Under the pieces are notes generated by a model, which saw nothing but the letters and a program-made list of their open reading frames with translations, was not told where the DNA came from and made no database searches. This document shows, piece after piece, positions 1-10,211 of a stretch of DNA of 64,000 nucleotides. The DNA is from Apoda limacodes. Its lineage: Eukaryota > Arthropoda > Insecta > Lepidoptera > Limacodidae. The position numbers were made by a program, and so were the translations under genes. The stretch covers positions 20,684,722 through 20,748,721 of the forward strand of contig OX291550.1 of NCBI GenBank assembly GCA_946406115.1, read 5' to 3'. The stretch's first letter is position 1. Each line of letters opens with the position of its first letter.

Positions 1-796
1 CGGGGGGGGCAAGACGCGTTTGCGCGAGAGGCGCTGGACGCGGGATGTCCCGGGACATAAGAGGGGCGGGGTAGGGAATACCCGTGACTGAGACGGGCCC
101 AGGAAGAGCAGACAAAAGTTTGTCTGTCTCTTTCGATTTAGATGCGTCAACTAGCGCTGGAGGACGGCTCCAGGCGTTGACGGCAGGGAGGGGAGCAGGC
201 ACGAGCGGAGCCTGTTGGCGGGGGGCGGGGGGGGCGCGATTTACCCTGTTTGAGTTTACGCGAGCTCTGTTTGGGAGCTTTGGGGCATCCGCGGTAATTC
301 GCTGGGTGTGTTCGCTCCCACAGAGTACGTAAGCGACCGGGTCGGATGCGTTGTCGCGATTGCGATCACAGTCCGGAGTGGCGTGATCGCGCAGACATTT
401 CACGCAGCGCGGTCCGCGTCTGCAGTTGCGCTGTGCGTGGCCATACAATTGGCATCGGTGGCATTGTCCTGGGTTCGACCGCTTGTGCGGAGTCTCGACC
501 CGGACGCCCTTGAGGCTGCACACATCTTTAATGTTAAAGATGGCTTTGCCTTCTGTAGTCAGATCGAGCACTACGAGCACCATGTCGTAGCACTCTGATT
601 TGTTACGGCCATTGTACATTCTATGCACTTCCCGTACAGGGAGGCCTTGGACGATTAAGTCGTCCTGGACAGTCTTTAGGGCGCGCGGAGCCGCTGGAAA
701 AGTCTGGAATACCATATTTTTTAATTTATGTTTGTGACAAACGTTTTCACGTTTGAGACGCTGAACGTGAAGAGTGACATGACCAATTATAACCAC
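1..796 (-). CDS. Partial ORF1 (gag-like) of a non-LTR retrotransposon
   Basis: The minus-strand frame is open from position 796 (stop codon at 799..797) to the left edge. The first ATG is at 715..713. The protein shows a pre-zinc-knuckle region and then two clear CCHC knuckles. Knuckle 1 is CHRCQLYGHAQRNC (422..463, CX2CX4HX4C). Knuckle 2 is CVKCLRDHATPDC (368..406, CX2CX3HX4C). A third knuckle (LCGSEHT) has lost cysteines. A proline-rich, basic tail follows. This layout is known from ORF1 proteins of Jockey/R1-type non-LTR retrotransposons, which bind element RNA. The residues before the ATG (ending CHKHKLKNMVFQ) still resemble the family, so the N-terminus is probably truncated rather than starting here. 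Plus-strand ORFs in this segment are shadows. Clade not assigned. Confidence 0.75.
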   Translation of the reverse strand, partial: MVIIGHVTLHVQRLKRENVCHKHKLKNMVFQTFPAAPRALKTVQDDLIVQGLPVREVHRMYNGRNKSECYDMVLVVLDLTTEGKAIFNIKDVCSLKGVRVETPHKRSNPGQCHRCQLYGHAQRNCRRGPRCVKCLRDHATPDCDRNRDNASDPVAYVLCGSEHTQRITADAPKLPNRARVNSNRVNRAPPAPRQQAPLVPAPLPAVNAWSRPPALVDASKSKETDKLLSALPGPVSVTGIPYPAPLMSRDIPRPAPLAQTRLAPP

Positions 797-799
797 TCA

Positions 800-1663
800 A
801 TCAAGTTTCTGGATTAGATTTTCAACAATGTTAATATATCATACACAAAAATAACGTCATGCGTATGTTCTCTACTTTGAACTGCCTGTATATATGTTTG
901 TCTGTATTTTACATTTTAAAATTGGCAATACTGATCGACTGCTATCATTATATGTGAAACTTTATTAGATCAGGTATATTTACACCCATCTTTATAAATC
1001 AGGGATTGTGCGTCTACCATATCTTGGAACATGCTCAGAAACACCAACATGTAAGCAGGGTGTTTATAAGTAAGTAAGTACAGAGCAAAACTGTCCTAAA
1101 GTTTTTTTTCAATACTTATAACTATCTTTACATGTGTTAACCTAATGCGATAATATAGCAAGTCTTAGGTTGTATGTGTTAATAAACAACATACTATGCG
1201 AATTTTATACATACCCATACATACAAAAGAGTTAGTTTATTTATGCTACACTCACATTCTCATAAAGTACAGTAAAGAGAGTGAACATTTGTTAGACAAT
1301 CTATACCATCTATTTCAACGACTCCGTTTGCAGAGCCATTAGCAAAATCTTTAACGAATACTAAAACATCCCAGAATATTCGATATACATGATGAATAGG
1401 CAACAGAAGCTTCCACTAATATACATATTTATTATCTATGACATCAATATCAATATTAAAACATATATTTTGCTACTTAAATATCTCCAGAATCCATCTT
1501 AAATAATTCATTTATTCAAAAGAAACTTCTAGTTCCTTAATATTTACAATATTAATAGAAAAGCAAATGTGTATTTGTTTGTTTTAATAACCAGGGTCCC
1601 TCACTTCTCTTAACGGGACATATATTTAAGCTGATTGCTGTTACAGTTTGAAATGTTTTAGTA
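800..1663. other. No gene seen (AT-rich)
   Basis: Low-complexity AT-rich DNA with many stops in all frames. I recognise no repeat or exon here. Confidence 0.5.
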
Positions 1664-1800
1664 TGTTTTATACCATGAAGGGGCAAACAAGCTTGAGGCC
1701 TGCCTGATGCTAAGCGATTTCTGTTAGCCTATGGACGCTTGTAACACTAGGTGCATAACTCGCGCGTTGTCGACCCTTAACAACTTTTATCACTTCCATC
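1664..1800 (-). repeat. LINE-A 3'-end fragment, diverged
   Basis: Reads as the reverse complement of the LINE-A 3' end: 'taccatgaaggggcaaaca', 'agcctatggacgcttg' and 'cgcgcgttgtcgaccctt' match in order the intact copy at 10.0-10.2 kb. It is 5'-truncated and clearly older than the two long copies. Confidence 0.75.
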
Positions 1801-2264
1801 TTAAAAAAACTATACTATAGTGCCTAGAGAAAAAAAGCTAGAGAGACAGAGAAGGACAGCAAAATGGATAACTTTTATCCCAATAGCTAGATTGCGTAGC
1901 AATTCCGCTGTGAAAATCGAAATTCATGCAGGCGGAGCCAAATGTAAAAACTAGTATGTAATGAAAAAAAAAAGCTAAATAATTCATGAACTGCTTTTGT
2001 AACATTTGGAAAATAACCAGATGTTCAATATAAAAACCAGTTCCAGAGGACGTAATATCGCAATTCAGATGTCCATATATGTAGATACCAGTTAATGACA
2101 CCGTTTTTGCAATATACATTCGTGGTCCCTTCTTGAGTTTCAAATTTATATCTGTTTTGAAATTATCAATTTTGTATCACTAAAATACTTTAAGAGTTCC
2201 GTAGTTATTACAAATTATATCACTTTAATTCCTACATTTCTTATATTGTAATAAATATATCTTC

Positions 2265-2442
2265 TCTGGTTCAAGGCTCATGCTGGTCGAAGGGACGATC
2301 CCAAGAGCGACAATCCAAGCTGAGGCTCCCCCCGCGTGGAGCCCTTGAGCGTTGGGCGCTATATGGGCTATGCCTCGTTCAGAGTCTCGCTCCAATTGCC
2401 TGGTGGAGCAGTAATGGCTGCATCAGCCAACTGCATAGTCAG
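2265..2442. other. Unexplained GC-rich island
   Basis: About 180 bp is much richer in G+C than its surroundings ('gaggctccccccgcgtgg', 'gttgggcgctatatgggc'). Neither strand gives a long open frame or a recognisable domain. It could be part of a repeat whose other copies are outside the window. Confidence 0.35.
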
Positions 2443-2734
2443 TTCAGAAAAAAAAAACTAGAAGTCAAACAAAAATTATATGCACTGATTTGTATGAACT
2501 TATCCTTTTTTGAACCTATGAAAATGGACCTAAGAAATTACGATTAAACCTACGCAAGGTCTTGAACACTGGATTCTTAAAAGTGTAAATCATTTATATT
2601 GTATATAGGTTTGGCCTTTTTAGACATGTAGAAAGGTATATGAAGTATAAGAATATGTCATTTAATTCGCGAAAAATAAGACTCTATTAAAAGTTTCTTA
2701 TAAAATGTGTCCCTAAATGGACTCAAAAGTGCTT

Positions 2735-2905
2735 GCTCCCGCGAACACCTGGGTAGGTTGTGGAACGAGGATGTCGAGTTTTGTCGATGTGGATCAGATG
2801 CAGCGTTACGGCGATGGGCTCACCACTAAATAACATGAATATCATCACGGCTTTAATACCCCGAAAGGAGTAGCCAGTGGCTGAACACACACTAACATCT
2901 AGGGA
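2735..2905 (-). repeat. Possible interspersed repeat with 'ccgaaaggagtag'
   Basis: Contains 'taccccgaaaggagtag', close to a short motif recalled from dispersed lepidopteran repeats. A 66-codon minus-strand ORF overlaps it but matches no family I know and is probably fortuitous. Boundaries are approximate. Confidence 0.35.
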
Positions 2906-3344
2906 ACAGCCTCTTTTTATCAACCACTTTAGTATTGTCAGGTAGTGAAGGCTGTTTTATTATTTAAAAAAAGAAACGTTTAAAATAAGTAATATGTCGT
3001 AAATTTAATGCACCTACAATTACAACATTGAAATTTTCATTACAAATTCTTTATAGATCATTAATTTAAATGTCAATGATTTAAGCTTTTCTAAACAGTA
3101 TAGAGGTAACTCAATTGTCTGTACAAAAATAAACTAAGACCATTTAACAAAAAAAATGGCGATCGACAACTTTGTACCGTTTTACATTTAGCTTCAAAAA
3201 TGATGGATTGTAATAAAAACTTCCAAACTCTATTTTACCCATAGAGGATGAATTTTAAGAAATTCTTTCTTAGTGCTAGTCTCCTTTATGACAGGAATAA
3301 TGTAAAATTTTAGGTCTCTATACCCAGTAGTTTACCGTTTTTAG

Positions 3345-3530
3345 TACCACGAAGGCTTATGTTGTGGATTAAGCTCCATGCCAAGGTTCGTCAGTACAGG
3401 AACTTCAGTATGAGCTTCTTCTAGAAGTAATTGATAGAAACGCGAGAGTTGTCACTAATGACTATGGTAACCACTTAACATTAAGCTGCCCGTAAGCTTT
3501 TTTGTTGCCTTAGTGGCATAAAAAAATGCA
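3345..3530 (+). repeat. LINE-A 3'-end fragment, diverged
   Basis: Contains degenerate versions of the last LINE-A codons ('gttgtggattaagctcc', 'atgccaaggtt'), then 'aagctgcccgtaagctt', 'ttgccttagtggcata' and a short A-run. The order matches the intact element end. Confidence 0.75.
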
Positions 3531-4054
3531 AAATTTGCACTTTATACGACACATTAATTTGACGGAAACATTTGCCTTAATTAAAATAATTAATTAAACG
3601 CAAGCCTAATTAATGATTAAAAATTCTATTTGAAGCTCTGCCAGATAATAGACTTCTGTCATGTTTTCGATGCTTCATACAAAAATCTTGTTATTTGTGG
3701 CTCGCTGTATTCCTTATCAGGTACTCCAGACCTTAAATTTTTATGTGCCATCAAAAAACGCTCATAAGATTATTTTTTTTCTAACGTAGCATTTCTATCT
3801 TATTGTTGCTCATTACTTGAAGAACTAAAATAAACTTCTACCTATATTTGTTTATATATATTTTCTCATATGTAATATATATTATAATTATATTTATTTT
3901 AGATGTGTATTTATATATGTATATCTATTAACTTAGATTTATATATACATTATTCATATATTTTATTAATGTGTATATATTTATTTTATATGCATTATTG
4001 TTTGATATATATACTTCTTAATAACTGTTTCGACACACATCTACTATATTATGT
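3531..4054. other. No gene seen (very AT-rich)
   Basis: Runs of TATA/TTTA simple sequence, especially 3840..4020. No supported feature. Confidence 0.5.
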
Positions 4055-4185
4055 TTAACTTTATTATTTCCTCTACCCAAAGGTTGTCTGGAAGAGATGG
4101 CTTTAAAGCCATAAGACCGCCTTTGTTTTTCTCCATTTGTAAATATGTTTCTTTTTTGTAAAATTATTATGTATATTGTTATTAT
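4055..4185 (+). repeat. LINE 3'-UTR-like fragment (different family)
   Basis: The motif 'cccaaaggttgtctggaaga', a small stem-loop around 'tggctttaaagcca' and 'taagaccgcct' resemble the 3' UTR of an abundant lepidopteran LINE group that I know from memory only. No coding remnant is attached. Confidence 0.45.
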
Positions 4186-4704
4186 TATTATTTTATATAT
4201 CGAATAGTTTGGCTAGGTTCTTGAGTTTCATGTTACAGACATCAGGTACTCGAATCCTTCGAAAATCCAGGTAAGTGAGTTTTGAACCTTATCTCTGTGT
4301 CAAATTTCAGCTCTCTAGGTGTTGGGAAAGTACTATATTTTGATAATCATGGATCAGTAAGTCAGTATTAAATTTTTGTAAATTTGTATCGTTATAACTT
4401 CTCAACGAATAAAGCTATAAATATAATTTCTAAGAAACAGAATTGTAGCCTTCTACAGTGATCTAGTGCTGCTAGGCAGAGGCGTGGAAATACGCTAAAA
4501 TGCTTTCAGAAAAAAACAGTACAGCAGTTTGCCTTGCGCTCGAGACTTGCGGGGTACACTACCGTGCCCCCAGGTTGCACAATAGAATGACTATGGACAG
4601 CTAGCTGCATAATTGTTACTCTCACATTTTAACCTTGCACCTGACTTGGAGCGGAACGAAATTACCAACTTGAAAACATATTCCGTAATACGTGCCAGCT
4701 ACCA

Positions 4705-5012
4705 ATAACACTTAACATTAATATTAAAAAGGCGAAAGTTTGTGAGTGTGTTTGTTATTTCGTCACGCTCAAACAGCTCAACCAATTTTGATGAAACATG
4801 ATATGGAGGTAGCTGACATCTTGGATTAACACATGGGGAACTTTATATCCCGAAAATTTCAAAAAGTTTTCGCGGGAAAAACTATTTCCGAGCTTAAACG
4901 AACTATAGCTACAGCTATAGCAAACTTCATTAGTGTAATTAAGTAGTTAAGGTAATCCACGTCGACACCCATCTTAAGGGCGGACGGAGCGGCTGGAAAA
5001 ATTCATTATTTA
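4705..5012 (+). repeat. Repeat family B, copy 1 (non-autonomous, Helitron-like?)
   Basis: Begins near 'aatattaaaaaggcgaaag'. It carries 'tgatgaaac', 'atatcccgaaaa', 'cgagcttaaacgaactatag', 'aatccacgtcgac' and 'gcggacggagcggctgg'. The same landmarks recur in the same order in five other places in this window. Ends in CTAGT in some copies suggest a non-autonomous Helitron, but that class is inference. Confidence 0.6.
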
Positions 5013-5404
5013 CCAGCTATCCCATTAATATTTTAAATGCGAAAGTTTGTATGTTTGGTTGTTGATTGCTCAATCACGCTTCAACCATGGATGGATACTA
5101 ATGAAACTTGGCACACATTTAGGTTAGGACCTGAAATTTTTCATCTCGAAAAAGTTACCATGGGAATAACTATAAGGTTTGTCACTTAATCCTGCCGCAA
5201 CGAAGCATTCAATTGGGCTGAAATTGGCACAGAGCTAGTTGAAGATACGGAGAAGGACAAACGCTACTTTTTATCCCAGAAAATTTCAAGTTCCTACAGG
5301 AGCCCGCTATAGCAAAATTATTTAGTATAATTAAGGATTGCCGTAAGAATCCCACGTCCATAACCAAATTCAGGGCAGGCGAAGCGGCTGGCAAAAGCTA
5401 GTCA
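5013..5404 (+). repeat. Repeat family B, copy 2, ends in ctagt
   Basis: Follows directly on copy 1 in the same direction. Starts near 'cattaatattttaaatgcga', contains 'gctcaatcacgcttcaacca', 'ggctactttttatccc'-like sequence and 'aagcggctggcaaaagctag', and ends 'ctagt' at about 5398..5402. An ORF on the other strand here is fortuitous. Confidence 0.6.
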
Positions 5405-5737
5405 TACATAATCATCATAATAATAGCTGTGCCCGTGGACTTACACACGATAATCTCGGCTATCCGCATGGGATTCCCAGGGCAACTTCTTGATTATAAT
5501 AAGCTGTAGCTATAGGATTTGGATATAATTTTTTCCTGGGTAGAGTTTGAAATTTTTCGGTATATAATGTAGACTTAATGTAGATTTTATCTAGGATATA
5601 AGCTGTTTCTGTTTCAAATTTTATCCAAATCCGTCTAGCTAGTGCAGCGTGAAGGAGACATAAACACACAAAGTTTTGCATTTGCATTGCAATATTAGTG
5701 TGACGTGATATGATCATGTGATTGAATTCCTAGTGAC

Positions 5738-5812
5738 TAGAGCAGTAGAGAGGCTGTCTGTTGCGCAGAGGTCACGGGTTTGATCCACATATAAGGACAA
5801 ACATTAGTTTTT
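5738..5812 (+). repeat. tRNA-like SINE head fragment
   Basis: The segment 'aggctgtctgttgcgcagag' followed by a B-box-like 'cgggtttgatcc' matches tRNA-derived SINE heads. There is no intact tRNA fold and the rest of the SINE is not clear. Confidence 0.45.
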
Positions 5813-5849
5813 GTCCTAATACAACTTAAGAATCTTATAAAAATTTGCA

Positions 5850-6012
5850 AGAAGCGTTCCCAGAGCAATACCGTCCTTCACCACGATAACGCATCCGAAC
5901 ATTTCGTTATGATATCGAAAGCGTATTTATTACGCATCCGCCGTACCACCCAGACCTCGTACTTTGCGACTTCTTTTTGTGTTTAAGAGCAAACTTATTT
6001 ATCAAAATCCAG
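5850..6012 (+). pseudogene. Mariner transposase remnant
   Basis: Two pieces of a mariner-type transposase catalytic core lie in adjacent frames. Frame one reads VLHHDNASEHF (about 5873..5905), holding the second catalytic Asp of the D,D34D triad. After a frameshift near 5930 the next frame reads THPPYHPDLVLCDFFL (about 5932..5979), holding the third Asp in CDFF. These motifs are highly characteristic of mariner. The first catalytic Asp, the DNA-binding domain and the terminal repeats are not recognisable, so this is a dead fragment. Confidence 0.85.
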
Positions 6013-6558
6013 AAACTTTCAGTATGGCCTAGGTAAAATATGTATGTTCTTTCTTACAAAACTATTATTGTCTGTATACATCCGTGATAGATATTTTTTC
6101 TGTTCGATTTTTCCGTTCAATGTGTTTCTAAATATACTCCGGTTTTAATACGTGGATTTTTTTTATTTTTGATCGCTACGTAACTTATGTAGAAAGCAGA
6201 TCTAGGATACGAATATGTAAAACAGTAATTTAAAAAAAACTTTCTCGAATGTTTGAAACACAACTATGCAAAAAAAGAAGGTAAAAAATTGAAATTTATG
6301 TAAAATAACATTTGATGTACATTTGTAATAGATGACCCGTTTCCCCCTTTTAGCCCTTGAAGAGCCTCGCGTTTATGCAATGCAACCCGAATATTGCAAC
6401 GGTATTCAATTAATGATAGTATTAATAACTGTATACCATGCCTTACACTAGCAGTGATGAGTTTTTTTAATCCCATGGCCTGCAAACAAAGTCCTAAAGC
6501 CACATGGAGTTCTAATAAAATTAGTAGGTTTTTTCTAATTAAGTGAATTAGAAACTAG
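6013..6558. other. No gene seen
   Basis: AT-rich DNA upstream of the intact LINE. A 79-codon minus-strand ORF has no recognisable domain. Confidence 0.5.
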
Positions 6559-7161
6559 AGAGGTAGGGCACTGCAAGTACTCGCTCGAATAAGCCACCCG
6601 AACAACTAAGCAGGGCATAGCGAGTACTTGCTCGAATGAGCGGCCCGAACTGGGGAAGTACCTCCACCTTACAGAAAACCGCGGCCATAATAACACTAAC
6701 ATTGAGTAGTGTTGTGTTCCTGGCGGTGAGTAAGGTTGCCAGAGCTCTTTGAGGATTCGCTGCACGGACAGCGGAGGACCGGCGGTGCTTGTTGCTGTCA
6801 TACTCGGCATAGACGCGGCGTGCTGGTTCGGCGGTCAGGGAGACCTGATGAAACGGCTGACCGCTTGCCGCCCGCAGGTTGAACGGGATCCCGAACCCAG
6901 GGATCACTTAATCTCCGCCCTGGGAGGCTGATTCGCCAGCCTGTGTAAAGTATCTGAAGTGGTAGTCGTGCCGGAGAAGGAGACCGGAGTGGACCCGGCT
7001 ACTACAACAGAGGGGGATCAGGGGCCCTTCCGCCCGCCGTGCCAGCAACCGTATCATCTGTGGCGAGCTTCGGCAGTCTTAGAACCGCACCCTTTGCCCT
7101 CTATGCTGTCTGTGCAGTGAATCCTCATCCTTAGTCTTAGTAACTTTTTTTTATATATATT
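6559..7161 (+). promoter_or_regulatory. LINE-A 5' UTR / presumed internal promoter region
   Basis: Conserved between both long copies. It holds two 28-nt direct repeats, 6576..6603 and 6623..6650 (47-nt period, core 'gctcgaat'). It also holds a 22-nt inverted repeat, 6751..6772 with 7105..7126 (20 of 22 pairs), that would close a loop of about 330 nt in RNA. A small frame at 6749..6931 is intact in both copies (60 residues, 4 differences) but has no known domain. An internal promoter is expected because LINE 5' UTRs must drive their own transcription; no motif proves it here. Confidence 0.55.
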
Positions 7162-10128
7162 ATGGCCAGAAGACAGAAAAAGAAAAGAGTTTGCACAGCG
7201 GCTACTCCATCCACATATAATGTGGATTTTTGCAACATCAGGGGTATTCACGCAAATCTTAACGCAGTCCACCACCATCTCGAAACTGCGCAGCCGACCA
7301 TTCTTTTTCTAACGGAGACGCAGATATCCTGCCCGGCCGACACATCATACCTTCATTATCCCGGCTACAAACTCGAACACAATTTTATGAGTCGTGCCGG
7401 TGTATGTATGTTCGTCCGGGAGGATATCTGCTGTCGCCGCCTTCATAGCCTTGAAGACAGGGACCTGTCGATATTGTGGGTGCGCGTAGATTACGGCGGC
7501 CACACTCGTATCTATGCGTGCCTATACAGGTCTCATAGCGGTGACACGGACGTAACTCGACTCTTCACGCACCTGAGTTTGACGACTGACAAAGTTCTAG
7601 AGCAATATCCCACAGCAGAACTAGTTATTTTGGGAGACTTTAACGCCCACCATCGCGAGTGGCTCAGTTCTCGAACCAATAACTATGCTGGGATATCTGC
7701 TCATGAATTTGCTCTGACCTATGGATTCTCTCAGCTGGTACTTTCTCCAACGAGAATACCAGATATAGAGGAACATACGAGCTCCTTACTGGACCTTCTG
7801 CTGACTACTCGTCCGGACGGGTACTCCGTCTCAGTGGATGCGCCTCTTGGCTCCTCGGACCACTGTCTCGTTCGGACTCAAGTGTCATGCACACAACCTG
7901 ATCCTTCTGGGCCAACTAACTGGCGTCGTGTGTGGCACTATAAGTCGGCAGACTGGGATGGATTGCGTGAATTTTACGCATCGTACCCGTGGAGGCAGAT
8001 CTGCTTTAACTCAGAAGATCCTGACGTCTGCGCAGCCGCAGTCACTGAGACTATCCTTGCTGGTATGGAATGCTATATTCCTAACCCGCGAGTAGCTGCC
8101 GGCGTCAAAAAACGACCGTGGTTTAATAGGTCTTGCAGAAAAGCTAAAATTCTTAAGCAAAATGCATATGAGGCTTGGACCACGGCTCGTTATAATAAGG
8201 ATCCGAATATTTCTGAGTTAAAACGCAAATTAAATGCTGCCTCGAGGTTCAGTAAGAAAGCAACTGCCAGAGCAAAATTCCAATTCATCGGCAAAATAGG
8301 TGGGCGACTTGCGAGCTATCCTTCTGGGAGTCGTGCTTTCTGGTCGCTTGCCAAAGCTGCCGAAGGGAACTTCTGCCAGTCGTCGTTACCACCACTGCGA
8401 AAGACCGATGGTGACTTGGCCCATAGTGCTAAAGAGAAAGCCGATCTACTGGGCAGTCTCTTTGCCTCGAACTCGAATATGAACGATGAAGGCGCTGTAC
8501 CACCTACTATACCGTGGTGCGGTAAGTCCATGCCGGAAATCTCCATAACGCAGCGGGAGGTCAGGCGGGCGTTGCTTTCTCTAGACGTTCATAAGTCGAG
8601 TGGGCCAGACGGTATACCAGCAGTGGTGCTTAAGCAGTGTGCTCCTGAGTTATGTCCTGTACTCACGCGCCTCTTCGCGCTTTCCTACCACACTAGGCAA
8701 TTTCCGTCTACATGGAAGACTGCGAATGTGCACCCGGTGCCCAAAAAGGGCGATAGATCAGATCCATCGAATTACAGGCCTATCGCTATTACCTCTCTCC
8801 TCTCTAAGGTGATGGAGCGTGTGATCAACACACAGCTTCTAAGATACCTAGAAGTACACGATCTGGTCAGTGACCGTCAATATGGCTTTCGCCACGGTCG
8901 CTCGACTGGTGACCTTCTAGTGTATCTCACACACCGATGGGCACTAGCCATTGAGAGTCAGGGGGAGGCATTGGCATGTAGCCTGGACATAGCGAAGGCG
9001 TTCGATCGGGTCTGGCACCGCGGTCTTCTATCGAAGTTGCCATCTTACGGAGTGCCCGAGGGTTTGTGCAAATGGGTGGCTAGCTTTTTGTCCGGCAGAC
9101 GCATACGAACTGTAGTTGACGGTAGTTGCTCTGATAGCATGGACATTAATGCTGGTGTCCCGCAAGGCTCTGTGCTGTCTCCTACGCTGTTTCTACTGCA
9201 TATCAATGACATGTTGGACATCAACAACATACATTGCTATGCAGATGACAGTACTGGAGACACTTTTTACACGGGTCGTGCAAACATCCCTCGTTCCCTT
9301 GTGGAGGAAAACCGCGGAGAACTTGTATCTCAAATCGAGACCACACTGTCCCAGGTCTCTGACTGGGGACGGGTAAACTTGGTCCGATTCAACCCTACAA
9401 AGACACAAGTGTGCGCGTTCACCGCTAAGAAAACTCCATTCACTGTGGTCCCACAATTCCAGAACACTCCCCTCTCCATCTCCAAGAGCATTGGGATCCT
9501 TGGTGTCGACATCTCCAGCGATGTTCAGTTCCGAGATCATTTACAAGATAAGGTAAAGCTGGCGTCCAAAAAACTTGGTGTACTCAACAGAGCGAAGCAG
9601 TACTTCACGTCGGGGCAAAGGTTGTTACTTTACAAGTCGCAAGTTCGGCCCCATATGGAGTACTGCTGCCATCTCTGGGCAGGTGCACCCGGATACCAGC
9701 TTGACCCTTTTGACTCGGTTCAACGACGGGCTGTGAGAATTGTCGACGATCCCAAACTCACTTGCGGTATCGAGCCCTTAAGTCTGAGGAGAGACTTTGC
9801 CTCACTGTGCGTGTTCTACCGCTTGTACAATGGGTTGTGTTCTGAGGAATTGTTCGAAATGATGCCCACGGCTACTTTCTACCATCGCACCGCTCGCCAT
9901 CGGCAGGGAATTCATTCTCACACTTTAGAACCTAAATGGTCGCGTACAGTGCGGTTTCAGAGAAACTTCCTCCCGCGAACGCTTAAGTTGTGGAATGAGC
10001 TCCCTGCCAAGGTTTTCTGCAAGGACTACAGTATGGAGTTCTTCAAGAAAGAAGTTATTAGATTTCTGAAGGGTCGGCAACGCGCAAGTGATACCCCTGG
10101 TGTTGCAAGCGTCCATAGGCTACGGTGA
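7162..10128 (+). CDS. LINE-A endonuclease / reverse transcriptase, 988 aa
   Basis: Single polyprotein for target-primed reverse transcription. The N-terminal APE-type endonuclease (about residues 15-240) keeps its key residues: N25 (CNIRG), E52 (LTETQ), D159 and N161 (GDFN), and D233/H234 (SSDH). The reverse transcriptase (about 480-760) keeps YRPIAITSLLSK, QYGFRHGRST, AFDRVWH (F614, D615), GVPQGS (665-670) and the catalytic YADD (693-696). A C-terminal region ending GVASVHRLR follows. The ATG is the first in frame after a T-rich stretch, and the copy at 56807 starts identically. No stop or frameshift interrupts it, so it may be competent. ORFs overlapping in other frames are shadows. Confidence 0.95.
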   Translation: MARRQKKKRVCTAATPSTYNVDFCNIRGIHANLNAVHHHLETAQPTILFLTETQISCPADTSYLHYPGYKLEHNFMSRAGVCMFVREDICCRRLHSLEDRDLSILWVRVDYGGHTRIYACLYRSHSGDTDVTRLFTHLSLTTDKVLEQYPTAELVILGDFNAHHREWLSSRTNNYAGISAHEFALTYGFSQLVLSPTRIPDIEEHTSSLLDLLLTTRPDGYSVSVDAPLGSSDHCLVRTQVSCTQPDPSGPTNWRRVWHYKSADWDGLREFYASYPWRQICFNSEDPDVCAAAVTETILAGMECYIPNPRVAAGVKKRPWFNRSCRKAKILKQNAYEAWTTARYNKDPNISELKRKLNAASRFSKKATARAKFQFIGKIGGRLASYPSGSRAFWSLAKAAEGNFCQSSLPPLRKTDGDLAHSAKEKADLLGSLFASNSNMNDEGAVPPTIPWCGKSMPEISITQREVRRALLSLDVHKSSGPDGIPAVVLKQCAPELCPVLTRLFALSYHTRQFPSTWKTANVHPVPKKGDRSDPSNYRPIAITSLLSKVMERVINTQLLRYLEVHDLVSDRQYGFRHGRSTGDLLVYLTHRWALAIESQGEALACSLDIAKAFDRVWHRGLLSKLPSYGVPEGLCKWVASFLSGRRIRTVVDGSCSDSMDINAGVPQGSVLSPTLFLLHINDMLDINNIHCYADDSTGDTFYTGRANIPRSLVEENRGELVSQIETTLSQVSDWGRVNLVRFNPTKTQVCAFTAKKTPFTVVPQFQNTPLSISKSIGILGVDISSDVQFRDHLQDKVKLASKKLGVLNRAKQYFTSGQRLLLYKSQVRPHMEYCCHLWAGAPGYQLDPFDSVQRRAVRIVDDPKLTCGIEPLSLRRDFASLCVFYRLYNGLCSEELFEMMPTATFYHRTARHRQGIHSHTLEPKWSRTVRFQRNFLPRTLKLWNELPAKVFCKDYSMEFFKKEVIRFLKGRQRASDTPGVASVHRLR

Positions 10129-10174
10129 CCGCTTACCATCAGGCGGGCCGTAAGCTTGTTTGCCACCTTAGTGG

Positions 10175-10209
<35 letters not shown>
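10129..10209 (+). other. LINE-A 3' UTR and poly(A) tail
   Basis: About 50 nt of 3' UTR ('cgcttaccatcaggcgggcc', 'gccaccttagtggtata') and 32 A residues. This short 3' end is the part found repeatedly as solo fragments across the window, as expected for 5'-truncated insertions. Confidence 0.85.

Positions 10210-10211
<2 letters not shown>

Larger units (their letters stand above)
6559..10209 (+). mobile_element. LINE-A copy 1: apparently full-length non-LTR retrotransposon
   Basis: The 5' boundary (near 'agaggtaggg' at 6559) is set by where similarity to the second copy (which starts at 57418 on the minus strand) begins. The 3' end is a 32-nt poly(A) at 10178..10209 after 'gccaccttagtggtata'. 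Order: about 600-nt 5' UTR, one 988-codon endonuclease/reverse transcriptase ORF, and 50 nt of 3' UTR. No separate ORF1 is present. Endonuclease type and C-terminal motifs place it in the Jockey/CR1 superfamily; the exact clade (Daphne- or Kiri-like?) is not established. Flanks show no convincing target-site duplication. The complete ORF and clean poly(A) imply recent insertion. Confidence 0.9.

Noticed and set aside
84..598. Plus-strand ORFs of 82 and 96 codons
   Set aside because: Shadows of the minus-strand zinc-knuckle ORF1, which explains the GC-rich composition and carries real motifs.
9045..9540. Minus-strand ORFs inside LINE-A copy 1 (61, 115 and 60 codons)
   Set aside because: Antisense shadows of the reverse transcriptase ORF; the same shadows appear in copy 2.
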